Source: Linepithema humile (lineage: Eukaryota; Arthropoda; Insecta; Hymenoptera; Formicidae). Taken from it: a stretch of 64,000 nt of DNA. Under the pieces are notes generated by a model. The model was not told the origin of the DNA, searched no databases, and was given only the letters and a program-made list of their open reading frames with translations. How positions within the stretch are numbered: the first letter of the stretch is position 1; each line of letters begins with the position of its first letter. Below are positions 49,210 to 61,522 of this stretch, piece by piece. The position numbers and the translations under genes are program-made. The stretch spans positions 2,349,001-2,413,000 of the forward strand of contig NC_090135.1 of assembly GCF_040581485.1 (NCBI RefSeq). The letters are read 5' to 3'.

Positions 49210-49735
49210 TTGGTGCAAGTGGCCCTAAAGCAGTTGAATTGCAATATAGATATCAAAACATTAAATACCGAAGTCAATATTTGTACCAGCAAATTTGTAT
49301 TTCCGGATCCGTCACACATGATAAAGTTAGTACGGAATTTGTTTGGCGAAATACTGAGTTTGTTGGACATAGACGGTAATAAAATTAATTTCAAATATCT
49401 TGTGGAATTAAATAAACTGCAAGAGAATGAGGGGCTTCATTTAGCAAATCGACTAAGAAAAAAACATATTTTATTTTGCAAACAAAAAATGAAAACAAAA
49501 CTGGCAACTCAACTGTTAAGTCGATCTGTTGCAGATTCTTTGTTATTTTGCAAAAATGTACTAAAGCTTGAAGCTTTCGCAGATTGCGCTGCGACAGTAA
49601 AATTCATTATTATGATGAATGATGCGTTCGATATATTAAATTCGCGTAAAATCACTGCTACGGGCTACAAGAAGGCAATGTGCAAAGACAACATTTGTAC
49701 AATTAAACAGTTTTATTCGGACTTTTGTATATATA
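49210..49735 (+). pseudogene. P-element/THAP9-like transposase, first part
   Basis: About 175 codons, including the family signature FPDPSHMIKLVRN and downstream FADCAATVKFI. No THAP zinc finger upstream, so the N-terminus is missing. It breaks at 49736 where a MITE is inserted. Confidence 0.65.
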
Positions 49736-50196
49736 CAGGGTGTCTGGCAATAATCGCCCCACCAGTCATATACAGGTAGAGGAGGTCAAATCGAGTAGAA
49801 AAGTCCTTTACCATTTTTTGATTTTTGTAATAAGTACTAAGTAATTAACGAAAAAAGATTGGTGAATCCGTGCAAGTAAAGCGCGCGCAGCGAGAAGGAC
49901 ATCCCACTGCTATGCGATCACTAGGCGCGCGATGAAGCGTTGGGAGGAGCGCTCTACAAATGACAATGGCAACATACGAGCGGCGCGTAACGCTAGATCC
50001 TTGTGTCCTAGTGATCGCGTAGCAGTGGGACGTCCTTCTCACCGCGCGCGCTTTACTCGCGCGGATTCGCCGATCTTTTTTCGTTAATTACTCAGTACTT
50101 ATTATGAAAATTAAAAAATGGTAAAGGACTTTTCTACTCGATTTGACCTCCTCTACCTGTATATGACCGGTGGGGCGATTATTGCCAGACACCCTG
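49736..50196. mobile_element. 461-bp MITE with CAGGGTGTCTGG termini
   Basis: Long inverted repeat: CAGGGTGTCTGGCAATAATC at the left is mirrored at the right, flanked by TA (49734-49735, 50197-50198), as in Tc1/mariner-type elements. Further symmetry inside (GTTAATTAC...; GGACTTTTCTACTCG). No ORF. Confidence 0.8.
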
Positions 50197-51154
50197 TATA
50201 TTCGGGCTGAAGGATAAGGATGGCGGATTAATTATTGCAAGTCGACGAAAGACAGGTCCACTCGGACTTGTTATGGCCTTGAAAAGTGCCATTTGTTTGT
50301 ACGATACTTATATTGGTTGTGACACACCTATTTTAGAATATATTCCACTCCATAAATTAGGACAAGACTATTTGGAACTTTTTTTTGGTAATTTGAGAGA
50401 TCATGGTGGACACAATGACAATCCGACTGCACGACAGTTCACTGCAGCATATAAAAAATTATTAATTCACTCTGAAATAAAAAACAATGGCATCGGAAAT
50501 TGTATTCCCTTGGAGGAAATTAATATTTTGAATTGTAGTTCCGGCAAAAAAGTTAGCGCTGTTGATTTAATCAACGAAAGAAATATTATTCATAACGAAA
50601 TATCAGATTGCTCTACAGTTAGTGAGGCCCTTGAAGATCACGACTATCTGTTCTCTTGCACATTGTCTGAGTACGCCCAAAGTATTGTCGTGTATATTGC
50701 TGGTTTTGTCGCCAAAAAATTATTAATAAAAATTAAATGTGAGATATGTCTAACGCAATTGCTAGGGGAAAAAGACAATTTATTAAATTCTTTTATAAAT
50801 TTTAAAAACAAAGGTCGGTTAACATACCCTAGCGATAATGTAATAGCAGTCTGCAAAGAAACAGAGAAAATACTTCAGCATTATCGTATTTTAGATAATT
50901 TAACAGATAATGCAATTAAGTATAAAATTTGCAACGAAGCGCTTCAAAAATTTCTTTTTTCTAAGATATTAGATGATATGAACAGACTTCATTCCAGCGA
51001 CGAAAATATTTTTTATAATCATCGGATTTTATTTATAAAAGCAATTATAGAAGAATATGCAAGTTTGAGACTGTACTACGTTGCGAAGCAATTATCTGCC
51101 AAAGATTTTATAAGAAACCATTTTAAAAAAATCGTTTTATTTAAAGGGCAATAA
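50197..51154 (+). pseudogene. P-element/THAP9-like transposase, C-terminal part
   Basis: Family features DYLELFFGNLRDHGGHNDNP and ARQFTAAYKKLL, then a Cys-containing C-terminal region (IKCEICLTQLL). Read-through from the first part is out of frame, so the gene is dead apart from the MITE insertion. Confidence 0.7.
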
Positions 51155-51930
51155 TATTGCACTGTTATGTGATATGTTTTTATTTAAAGAGCAATGTATT
51201 GCACTGTTGTGATATGTTTTTGTGATGCATGTAGCGTGTTTAGCATGGTTTCATATTTATATATATTTAAGATTATTATTATTCATATCTTTATGTCATC
51301 ATATTTTTTCATATAATTTGCATGTATTTTTTTAGCTTTGCATTTAACAATAAATAACGATCTCTATATTCTGTTCCTTGCTTTAATAATGGCTTTTATT
51401 ATGTTTGACCTCCCGCTAGATTTTGTACATATTTTTTAACATTTTCAGGAATGAGGTACATGTCTTTTTATTTTATTTTACGTTATTCTTAATGTAACTT
51501 TACAATACACGTAATGTAAAGGTTTTAAGTAATTGGTATATTATTATGTATAAAGTATATTTTGTTTCAGACACATCCAATTTTCGCAATAATGAAGTTC
51601 AAGTTTAACCGGTGATGGCTGTACAACAGGCATAAAAATTGATTGAACAATTGTATTTATTTCACTTTTTGCGTTAATTGTGCTGCTATAATAAGCTTAC
51701 AATTTGTACAGAATGTATATCCAAAAATCATTTTTATCTGTAATACTGTATTCTATACATATATTTAATAGTTACATTTGAATCAATGTTTTTCTGTTTT
51801 ATTTAATAAACTTTTTCCTGCTCTGATTAAATTAGATAAATTTACATTGTTTGTTAGTTTTATTATTTATTAATAGTTTGTTAGTTTTATTATTTAACCC
51901 TTTGTAATTGTAAGGCGGACTGTGCCCGAC
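51155..51930. other. AT-rich spacer
   Basis: Contains several AATAAA signals after the transposase remnant; nothing else recognised. Confidence 0.5.
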
Positions 51931-51989
51931 AGAACGCCTATCTCCACGAACGACCATTTCAAAATTTCCTGCCCAGAATTTTGCTTCCG

Positions 51990-52255
51990 GTATATAGGCC
52001 ATCGCGGTTACCGCTCGATCGTCTAATGCTCTCTCCAGGTCCTCCATGGTCGCGCTGCCACGGCTGGTTGTAGTGCAACGAGCACCGACGATAACCTTGC
52101 ACTTCCGGATCCGCTCTTATATGTTCCGGAAGTTTCTCCCACACTTGGTTCACAAATCGAGCAAACTTGCTCACAAGAAGCACCTTCGGCACGCATTCTA
52201 ATGCCTCCGCCGACAGGCTCAGGAAGTCGCGTTCGTCCGAAATCGCGATGAACAT
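51990..52255 (-). pseudogene. truncated TIR-proximal gene in Polinton remnant
   Basis: Starts MFIAISDERDFLSLS and follows the 43566-43856 protein to about RDH; then the frame runs into unrelated sequence. Confidence 0.6.
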
Positions 52256-52261
52256 TTCGAC

Positions 52262-52301
52262 TGATGGTTCCTATTCTTTTCTCACTTGCTTATATACCCG
52301 C
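52262..52301 (-). promoter_or_regulatory. core promoter of the remnant TIR-proximal gene
   Basis: Minus-strand TATATAAG near 52294-52301 and TCAGT at about 52260-52264, in the same GGAACCATCAGT context as gene X; the ATG is only a few bases downstream. Confidence 0.6.
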
Positions 52302-52967
52302 TTGTTGCACATGACACTAATTAAAAATATCGATGATGTCACGCAACTTGAAATCTGACAACATGGCGCCTAAAAGTGGCTGCCTAAGGGCCTATGATCT
52401 AAAAATAGCGATGATGTCACACAAATTGAAATCTGGCAACATGGTGCCTAAAACTTGTGTAAACAATCCTTATCACCCCCTCCATTGTATTTTCTAAAAA
52501 TAGCGATGATGAAATTTCTACAGGCGCTCTACTTTGATGCGTAGATAAAACCTGCATCAAAGGATATAAACAATTCTCGGAACTATAAATCATTTTTGTA
52601 TAAACAATCCTTATCTTATCTTTTCCAGGAATTGATGTAATCCGATACCTTCCCCTCACCTCCCTCGTCACCCCCTCCACTCTAAAAGTGCTGACGCAGT
52701 GTAATCCGATACCCTTTGTATAAACAATCCTTATCTCTATATGACTCATGTTTATATAAACAATCCTTATCTTATTTCTTCCAGGAATTTATGTAATCTG
52801 ATACCTTCCCCTCTCCCCCGCACCTCCCTCGTCACCCCCTCCACTCCGAAATTACCCCCTCTCCTACAAAACGATGACGTCATTACCCCCTCCCCCTCAA
52901 CCTTTTCCCCCCTTCACCCGCGCACCTCCTCAGATGCCTGGATCAGAACTCCCATAGTATAACTACT

Positions 52968-53596
52968 ATTATTGATACAAGATTGGCTGCGACGAGCTGA
53001 TGACCGATTACGTTCATTACTTACAAAAAAATAAATATATTTCACATATAATTACATTTATTGTTTTTCTTTTAGTTTTTTAGTTTTTTTTCTACATGCA
53101 TATCTAGATATATTATATTTCTATATGTATGTATGTGTGATAATAAAATAAAATATTGCAAATACAATGAAAATAGAATGAAAGTTTTTAAAAAGCATAT
53201 CAAGAGACACGGTAGTGTCTCGCGCCAAGTTCACGCGCAGCGCAAGACCGACCGTGTATCTTTACGCGAGCCCGAAAGTTGAGACGAGCCGAGATTATCG
53301 GATTTCAATAACGGCTGGGCCGATTGAGTTGGTAATAGGCTCAATCGAAAGCGCATACCCAAATTACATAAGAAAAATATGCTTGTTTTTGCTCTGTGTG
53401 CTTTATAAAGATATATGCATCCAAAGTCGAGAAATCTAAAAAATCATCATTTTTCTCGGATGTCGCATAAAATGTAACGCTAAAATGTAACGCATGTCTT
53501 ATTGATCAGCGTCGTCAGCACGCAACCAATCAGAACGCACTCAATTCAGATTTCTAATATGGTGGCGCTCAGACCTGTCAGCTCGCAGCTTTGATG
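52968..53596. other. intergenic, unclassified
   Basis: AT-rich part to ~53200, then a GC-richer stretch (GCGCCAAGTTCACGCGCAGC). No family recognised. Confidence 0.4.
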
Positions 53597-53600
53597 ATAT

Positions 53601-53796
53601 TGTTGTAATGTAAGGTTCCAATTAAAGAATAAAACTTTTATTTCTGAATGATACAATAGTATGATCTTATTTCTTAAACCGCCAGTATGCTAATGACGCC
53701 GGCTCGATTCATTATCGGTAAGTATGCGGAGTCTAAATGACTCATACGTGCGCGCCATGCGCAGTAGCGGGTGAGAGCGTCGACGGTTGACCGACA
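53601..53796 (-). repeat. 3' LTR of Gypsy element 2
   Basis: 196 bp; differs from the 5' LTR by C/T in GCGCGC(C/T)ATGCG and G/A in GAG(A/G)... near its end. Confidence 0.9.
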
Positions 53797-53824
53797 CCTC
53801 CCCGGGTTAAACAAAACAGTCGTC

Positions 53825-54154
53825 TCAAATTTTATTGAGTTTGAATAGAAGACGATCTGGTTTTGCTTGGGAGTCGCTTGGCTTATGAGTATATGTTACA
53901 TGTTGCGTAGGTGCGCTATTTCCAAAGCTACAATTGTGATAACAGTGTCCGCATAATGATCGTAGTATTTTAACAATTGTTTTAAATAACCCTATTTTAT
54001 ATAGAAATACAATTAGCATGCCTGCAAGGGCGATGTATCCAGCATATGCTAGGTATTCATAAAATTTTTCTTTCCATGTTTTTATTCTTTGGTGATGCAA
54101 TACCTTATCAGCAATATCTTGCAACTCTCCGAGTGTCTTACCCATATGCTGCAT
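53825..54154 (-). pseudogene. env C-terminal part with transmembrane anchor, element 2
   Basis: About 109 codons with an amphipathic region, a hydrophobic segment (YIALAGMLIVFLYKIGLF) and a Cys/His-rich cytoplasmic tail. Out of frame with the main env ORF by one base near 54173. Confidence 0.7.
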
Positions 54155-54174
54155 ACTTTCTTTATCTAATATAT

Positions 54175-55734
54175 TTACGGTAAGTAAACTTTAGGAATAT
54201 CAGTTTCTTGAATAGTTAAATTTGGCAGGTTAATTCTAGCATTGATTATCTCATAAGATTTCGAATTGTTATTTATTATATTGCTCGGTCTCATTGTAGC
54301 TGAAAGTGATATTCCTTCACAGTCAGGGGCTATGGTTAATATTATATTTCCGTATATATCTTCGTGCCTTGGAACATTATCTTTACAGAGTATATGTAGA
54401 GTTTCAATTTTGGGAGCTATTCCGATCCATTGATTACCCGACTGTAATTGAATCCATACTGTGTTTTGAATAGTTGCATATTTTCTTTCACACGACTCAT
54501 CGCTATGTTTAGTAAGTATGTTGCTTAAACAATTATCTCGATAATGAGTAGAATAATCAGGTTGATTTCGCTTAATTAATTTTTGACCATTTAGTATTTT
54601 AGCATTATCTATTTCGCTTTGAGATATCGGAATAAAATGTAGCCGCATTGGATCTAGGAGGACTAAAGGATTTTTATTAGATATGATAGAATGAAAGATC
54701 CATCCATGCAAGGGTAACGATATAATTCTTGTTAATTCTAAATACTTATCTTCTAATAATGGTATCTTAACTTCTATTAACGCACGTTTGCCATTTAACG
54801 CTATGTTGATAGTACAAATATTTATTAATGCTAAATAATTAGTTTCTTCCAGTTTAACTGGGAAATTATCTACATGTTCGTGTTCTCTTAGTATTGAAAA
54901 TAGTCTCTCAGGTGTTAAGACATATGGTTTAATGATACCACGTTTGGCATCGAATATCAAGTCTTCTACGTTATGTATTTTTTCTTGTAATTCGTTAAGG
55001 GCAATTTCCAAGTCTAGCATAATTTCATCAATTCTTATGTTTAACTCGTTAGTTTTTGATAAATCTCGTACTTTATTAAATTGTTCATTTATACGTTCAA
55101 TTTGATCTCTTGATCTGTTTAACATTGCATTATTTGCATTAATCGCATTTAAGATGATGCTTGTTTGATTGTTAACATAATGAATTATTGATTTTTGATC
55201 GTTATAAAGACGATCTAACTCATTATCGTAATAGGTAGCATCTGAGGTATCCAAAGTACCAAACAATGTTTTGCTTACTTCCCCTACGAAATCGAAAATC
55301 CCGCGCCTTACGCGTGAGGAGTTGTTAAGTCTTATGCCCGCTAAATAGAAAGCGTTGCGTAACTCTCCCCTGACGTTGCTAAGATTTTTTATTCGTTTTA
55401 ATAGTCTCTGATAAGAGGAGCATGCAAACTTAATATGAGACACCTGTTGTTGACGTAAACATAAGTCAGTGATTGTTTTGAGATATAAATTGTTTATCGT
55501 TTCTAGTTCTTCTACAATACGAGCAAAGTCGTAACCTATTACAATTTTCCATTCTTCGTGAAAGATTCGCGTTTTGCCTAAATATTCGAAGAAGATTGTT
55601 TCCGTAGCACCGAGTTTTTGTATATTATATTTGTTATCTTGTGTTCCGTTAGCCGTTAAAGTCATGATTATAAAAATGAGCAATAATGGAGTTAGCAGTA
55701 AGTTCGTTCTTTTATCCTTCTTCATCTCCTTCAT
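54175..55734 (-). pseudogene. env, F-type (baculovirus F / errantivirus) glycoprotein ectodomain, element 2
   Basis: 519 codons. A hydrophobic signal segment follows the basic start (residues ~12-28); furin-type site RVRR at ~140 with GIFDFVGEVSKTLFGTLD behind it, the fusion-peptide pattern of the F/Env family; coiled-coil heptads at ~190-250; several N-x-S/T sites. The frame is lost just before the membrane anchor. Would sit in membranes and mediate fusion (family knowledge). Confidence 0.8.
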
Positions 55735-56650
55735 CTTCTGAAATTATTAAATCTCTATGTCTAAATATTTTTACATTAGTTCTATGATGAGTAACCAACC
55801 TTCCGTGTTCATTCACGATAATAGATTGATTTGGAAGAATCCTTTCTACTTTATATGGTCCTTTCCATCTAGCTTGAAGTCCTGAGGATGTATAATTTCT
55901 AGTTAGGACTTTGGAGTTGGGTAAGATTGGTTCGAGATTTTCATATGAGGTAGAGGGTTGTGAGTCAGTTATGTTTTCTTTCGCTTTCTCTAAAATTTGT
56001 TCGTGTTTATATTTTTTATTCTGGATTATCTGTTCGTATGTCTCGTCTTCGTCCATTTCCTCTAGGATCGAGTTCGGCTCATATCCGAGTTGTAATTCAA
56101 AGGGTGTATATTTTGTGGTACGATTGATTGTCGTGTTATAAGATAAGGTAGCTTTAGGTAATACTATATCCCACGGCTCTTGTTCGTTAGAGTAATGTCT
56201 AAGATATTCTTTTAGTATCGCATGCGATCGTTCATTTTTTCCGTTTGATTGAGGATGATAAATTGAAGTTAAAGTTTGTTTAGTTTTCATTTGTTTTAGA
56301 AATGAATCAAATTCTTCAGATAAAAATTCTTTTGCATTGTCAGTTAATATTTCTCTAGGTTTACCAAAAATTCTTAACCATGATTTCCAGAACGCTTTTA
56401 TTATCGCGGCTGTTGATTTATCAATCAAAGGTTCACAGATTAAATATCTAGTTAAGTAATCTTGAATTACTAGTATATATTTATTCTCGTTTGGCGTCGG
56501 CTCTAATGGTCCAATTATGTCCATTGATATTTTTTCATTTGGTTTATTGGGAATGTCGGTCACTTGCGGTTTATACTTTTGTCGCTTAGTATCTTTATTT
56601 CGTTGACAAGTTTCACATGTGTCGATGTAGTCTTTAACGTCACGTCCCAT
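55712..56650 (-). pseudogene. pol integrase part in a shifted frame, element 2
   Basis: 312 codons: CxxC end of the zinc finger (CETCQRNK), D (SMDIIGPL), D (LTDNAKEFLS), E (NGKNERSHA), C-terminal GPY/F-like segment (RWKGPYKVERIL). It overlaps the main pol ORF by ~90 nt in another frame; the shift falls inside the zinc finger, so it is more likely a mutation than programmed frameshifting. Confidence 0.8.
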
Positions 56651-59250
56651 ATTGCTCCAGTTGTAATATTTTTTATTTTAGTTAGTGTTTTGTCAAGAGC
56701 GTAATGTCCACCAAATTCCGAATCATGTGCATCTTGTATGATCTGTTTCTTGTCGAGCGGTTCAGACTTTGATTTCAAAATCGTGAGATCTGATTCGTCT
56801 TGCAAAAGCCAAAAAAATTCTGAATCGTAATTTCGATCCATAATAATGTTTAATTCTTTTGAATCATCGAGAATTGAGTTTATGACTTGTCGTTTGTATT
56901 TGTCGGTTTCATTAGGGTTTAAATAAGTTACATTTTTCTCTTGAATTTCAGGGGGGTTTTGCGTGTATATTAACGTTGGAGCTAAACGTGATTTGCCTCT
57001 AATGATTTTTAATTGGGTTTTTATTTGAGGTTTTCCTTTATTTTTTTCTTCCTTGATTTCTTTTAATGTTTCGTTTATATTATTTAAAAATTGTTTATCT
57101 TCCAAATTCAATTTATCTTTATTTTCGTAGAATTTTAAATATTCTTCAAGTTCGCCTTGCAATTCTCTTACGGCGGTATTGATTTGTACTCTAGAAAGCG
57201 CATCGGCATTTGTATTTATCTTTCCTTGTTTATATATTATTTCATAATCGTATTCAAGTAATTTAAGTCGCCATCTCATTAAACGCGAATTAGGGTCTTT
57301 AACATTCATTAACCACACTAAAAGTCGGTGATCTGTCAAAATTTTAAATTTGCGTCCGTAAAGATATTGATGAAAATGCTTAGTGGCCCACACTATTGCC
57401 AATAATTCTTTCTCCGTAGTCGTATATCGAGTTTCCGCTGAGTTTAATGTTCGTGATGCATAGGCAATTGGTTTATCTTTTCCTATAATTCCTTGTGATA
57501 ATACAGCTCCTAATGCCGCATTGCTAGCGTCTGTAGTTAGAATAAAAGGCTCGTTCCAATTAGGGAATTGCAATAATGGTTCACTAGTTAATGCATTTTT
57601 TAAAGATTCAAACGCGTTGTTCTGTTCATTTGTCCATTCGAAATTTTTATCTTTTTGCAATAATTTCGTCATTGGTTTTGCTATTTTACTGAAATTTGGT
57701 ATAAATTTACGATAGTATGAACAAAGTCCTAAGAATTGTTTGACTTCCTTTTGATTTTTAGGAGTAGGGTAATTTTTTACTTTGTTAACTCTATCTGGAT
57801 TAGGCTTTACTCCTTCCGAGGATATTATGTGTCCTAAATATTCTAATTCCGGTTTTATATATTCGCATTTGTCAGGCTGCAACTTTAATCCGCATTGCCT
57901 GAGTCGTTTAAATAACATTTTTAAATTTTTATTATGTTCTTCGATCGTTCGTCCATATACTATTATGTCGTCAATATACACAAAGCAGTTATTTCCGATT
58001 AATCCGTTTAATCCGCGGTTCATCATACGTTGAAATGTAGGAGAAGCATTTTTGAGACCAAATGGCATTCTGGTATATTCATAGTGACCCTCATTCGTTG
58101 AAAAAGCTGTTTTGCAAATATCGTCTTCTTTCATCCCGATTTGGTGAAAGCCTGAGGTAAGATCAAAAGCGCTGAAATATTTAGCGTTACCTAATTTATC
58201 GAGAATTTCGTCTATATTAGGTAGTGGGTAATTATCTTGTATTGTTTTTTCATTTAATTTTCTGTAATCTATTACTAATCTCCAATTTTTTTCTCCTAAT
58301 GCGTTAGGTTTTTTCGGTACAATCCAGAGCGGACTGTTATAAGGACTGTCACTGTCGCGTATTATCCCTTTTTCTAACATGCTTTTAATTTGTTTTTTTA
58401 TTTCTTCTTGGTGTATAGGAGGGTATCGATATTGTTTAGTCTGTACAGGAATATTATCAGTTGTTTTTATTTCATGCCGCAGGATTGGAGATAGCGGTAA
58501 AGGATCTTCAGGTAGTGTAAATATATCATTATAATTTTGTATTATTTCTATTAATTCTTGTTGATTTTCTTTTAAATGATCCAGTCTAACATTCTTTATT
58601 AAATCTTTTATTCTTTGTTGATTAGCTTGCCTCGGTTCAATTTGGAAAGTTAGTTTCTCATCATAATTTTCTATAGTATTTATTTCATTTAATAAATGAT
58701 TTGGAATTAATGGTTTATTATTTACGTCAAGTTTCGCGAATGCTCCAGTGTCGTTTTTAAAAATTACTAATACATATTTGTCTGGGGTCGAGTTACATCG
58801 CGTTTTTTCAACGTTGCCTAGTTTAAACTTATTATTTGTTAATGAAAAATCGTGAGAAAAAAGTACATCAGTTCCGAGAATTCCATTATCATCACGCAAA
58901 AATTTGTCATGCACTACTTGTATTTCGTGTTCTTTGTTTTGTAAAGTTACATTAATTGAATAAAGGGTTTTGCGCATAGTACTGTTAACGCCTATTATTT
59001 CTATTCCTGGCCCCTTTTTATATTTTTTGTTCTTATCTAGATGTTTTTCACTTACGATTGTAATTTCGCTGCCGGTGTCGATTAAAAATCCAGTTTCCAG
59101 TAGTTCATCGAATTTTAGTCGAACCATTGGCCTGACTGTTTCTCTTCTGCCGCTATTTGAGCAAGCGTTGACGATGTGCCTGGCGGATTGATTGTTGGCT
59201 GTCCCCGTTGAAAATCCATATTCTTCTGCTTCCATTGCTTGGTTCGGCAT
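56560..59250 (-). pseudogene. pol protease-RT-RNase H, element 2
   Basis: 896 codons: protease LIDTGSE at ~55, reverse transcriptase with YIDD at ~425, RNase H TTDAS at ~575, and the start of the integrase zinc finger at the end, after which the frame is wrong. It overlaps gag by ~135 nt, consistent with normal -1 frameshift expression in errantiviruses. Confidence 0.85.
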
Positions 59251-60143
59251 TCCTCTTCTTTATGTCCATAGCGTTTGCAGAAATCGCATTGCACGTTGGT
59301 TTTGAATTCTTTTTTCTTCCATTCTTGTCTTCCTTGTCCGTGATATCGTTCTTTATTAGGTTGATTATCGCCTCGAAACATATTGTTGTATCGGGTTTCG
59401 AGATCATACATACGAGCGTATTCAAAGGCTTCTTGTATTGTGTTGATTTGTTTGCAGTGGAGAAATATTGAAATGTCTTTTCTTATATTGCGTTTAAAAG
59501 CTCTAATGGATTCTTCTCGTGCAAAATTTTCGCGTATTTCCGACATCGTGGTTCCGCCAAAGGCATAAGTATTGGTATTTATTGCAGTTATAATGTCATC
59601 GTGAATTTTGCTGAATCTTTCGATAAAGTCATCTGTTGCTTCGTTTAGACGTTGTTTACAAAGATCTCGCTTTACTGATAATGCGCTTACGTCGATGGTT
59701 TTTCCATAAAGAAATTTGACTTTTTCTATCAATTTAGGAATTGATGAAACAGTATCGGCACGTACTGCTAAAGCTGCTTTTCCTTTGAGTTTTTGTGAAA
59801 GGATCCCGAGTAGCAAATATTGATGTTGATTCTGGATTAATATTGTTTGCACGCGTAGAATCATGTTAATAAATTGTTCCGCGTTGGTTACGTCAAATTC
59901 GGGGATCATAGGTAGGCATTTTTCATACTTGTCTATCTTATCTATTTCTTGCGCTTCTGTCAGTAATTCTTCCGGTAATTGAGGGTAGATTCGCTCTGTT
60001 ATTCTACTCGCCGGAGGAATTGGTTTGTTATCTAATCGTGCTTCAAGATTTTGTAATTTATCATTGACTTTAATTAATTTCTCACACAGGCTGTGTAATA
60101 CAATTTCTGTTTGTGTCATTGCGGGAGATTGTGGTCGCGACAT
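59115..60143 (-). CDS. Gag, element 2
   Basis: 342 aa with a coiled-coil N-terminus, a capsid-like helical middle (KGKAALAVRA...SVKRDLCKQRL) and one CCHC knuckle CDFCKRYGHKEEEC at ~285. Appears intact. Confidence 0.8.
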   Translation of the reverse strand: MSRPQSPAMTQTEIVLHSLCEKLIKVNDKLQNLEARLDNKPIPPASRITERIYPQLPEELLTEAQEIDKIDKYEKCLPMIPEFDVTNAEQFINMILRVQTILIQNQHQYLLLGILSQKLKGKAALAVRADTVSSIPKLIEKVKFLYGKTIDVSALSVKRDLCKQRLNEATDDFIERFSKIHDDIITAINTNTYAFGGTTMSEIRENFAREESIRAFKRNIRKDISIFLHCKQINTIQEAFEYARMYDLETRYNNMFRGDNQPNKERYHGQGRQEWKKKEFKTNVQCDFCKRYGHKEEECRTKQWKQKNMDFQRGQPTINPPGTSSTLAQIAAEEKQSGQWFD

Positions 60144-60429
60144 TTCTAGAGCAGTCGTGAAATCTCTCTGCAGGATTTCGCTCAGAGTTGAGTCCGTAAG
60201 ACTTACGTTTGTTCTGCCTTGTCTCCAAGATGTCCAAGAATTGTTCCGATCCAGTTTTGCTGTCCTAGCTGCCGAATTTAGTCGTGACTTCGCAGATCGC
60301 TTCGTTGGATCGCAGGTTCGTTAATATACAGGATATCGTGAAGATTCTTAAAGAGATAACTAGAAAACACTAGTAGATTGTCCTTCACTTTCGACAAATG
60401 TCAATATCCCGTACAGCTGCCACCATTTA
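60144..60429 (-). other. 5' leader and primer site of element 2
   Basis: Directly inside the LTR (minus strand) is TAAATGGTGGCAGCTGTACG; TGGTGGCAGC matches the first ten bases of the tRNA-Leu-type site of element 1, the rest diverges. No coding sequence. Confidence 0.55.
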
Positions 60430-60625
60430 TGTTGTAATGTAAGGTTCCAATTAAAGAATAAAACTTTTATTTCTGAATGATACAATAGTATGATCTTATT
60501 TCTTAAACCGCCAGTATGCTAATGACGCCGGCTCGATTCATTATCGGTAAGTATGCGGAGTCTAAATGACTCATACGTGCGCGCTATGCGCAGTAGCGGG
60601 TGAGAACGTCGACGGTTGACCGACA
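60430..60625 (-). repeat. 5' LTR of Gypsy element 2
   Basis: 196 bp, flanked by ATAT on its outer side. Confidence 0.9.
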
Positions 60626-60797
60626 ATATTAATTAACGTTGATATAATTAATATCGGTCGTAAAATGTATATATAACGTGTTGTGGAGACGAATAAAGAT
60701 AGTGTATATTAAAATAATAGTATTATTTATGAAAAAAATTTTTTTTTATCTTAAAGTGCAGAAGTATAGCAAGACATGTTGACAACACTCTCAATAT

Positions 60798-61514
60798 CAT
60801 TGAGTAAAAAGAAACAGGAGGGAGCATTTGGTCTTAAAAGTGCGGACGGAAGTGACTATATAAAGTGGTCACTCAAGATGGCCGCTCAAGGGCGCCAATA
60901 TTAAATGACTTGTTATGTTTAATTAGGAAATAATGTACAATTAAAAGAAAATAACTATAATATGCAACAATAATACCAAATTTTAATGGCGTTTTTCATT
61001 GGGATTGCACTCGTGCAGTATTTCCATAAAAGCAATGTTAAAATCTAAAATCTAAATTTATATTAAATCCTTCGTCCTTACAAAAATTTATCCATGCATT
61101 TCTTTGATCCGGATTTTTCGGAAACCTGTTTGTGAGTGAAAATTATTTAGTAATTATTGTGAATCTACAATTTCACAATACTATACATATGATTATAATC
61201 TCCAAAATAAAAATCTCATTGTTGATAATACTAACCGATGAAACGTTATTCCATGATTTCGAGCTGCTGCTGTTATGCCACAAGCTCTACAGTATACCAT
61301 TTTGATCGTTTATTTCCATACACTGTTGCATAAAAGACTATACACTGCATATTAATGCGTACGGCGTACGGTATGCCGCTTGCCGCTATGCTCGAGCATT
61401 CCCTCTCACTTTCAAAAAGTGGTCGCTCAAGATGGCTGCCATGACGTACATCTGTCCGCGGATTTACCTAGTCCTGGCTAGTATATGCTCCCTCCTGTTT
61501 CTTTTGACTCAATG
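60798..61514. mobile_element. 717-bp non-autonomous DNA transposon with 8-bp duplication
   Basis: 30-bp inverted ends CATTGAGT(A/C)AAAAGAAACAGG... with one mismatch, flanked by CTCAATAT (60790-60797, 61515-61522). Interior has two direct copies of TCAAGATGGC(C/T)GC. Eight-base duplication and CA terminus fit P-type (or hAT) elements. No ORF. Confidence 0.75.
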
Positions 61515-61522
61515 CTCAATAT

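Larger units (their letters stand above)
51935..52967 (-). mobile_element. Polinton right-end remnant
   Basis: Terminus ...AGTTATACTACT-type (AACTACT at 52961-52967), C-rich TIR with TGACGTCA at 52875, AATCCTTATC repeats, the CATGGCGCC / CGATGATGTCACGC block, then a promoter and the start of a TIR-proximal gene. The inner side is truncated near 51935. It resembles the inner element TIR more than the outer one. No flanking duplication can be assessed. Confidence 0.75.
53601..60625 (-). mobile_element. Gypsy/errantivirus-like LTR retrotransposon 2 (minus strand)
   Basis: 196-bp LTRs (minus strand TGTCGG...CAACA) at 60430-60625 and 53601-53796, flanked by ATAT (53597-53600, 60626-60629). Gag, pol and env are in order on the minus strand. 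LTRs differ at two positions that I can see, so it is older than element 1. Frameshifts in pol and env make it defective. Confidence 0.9.
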
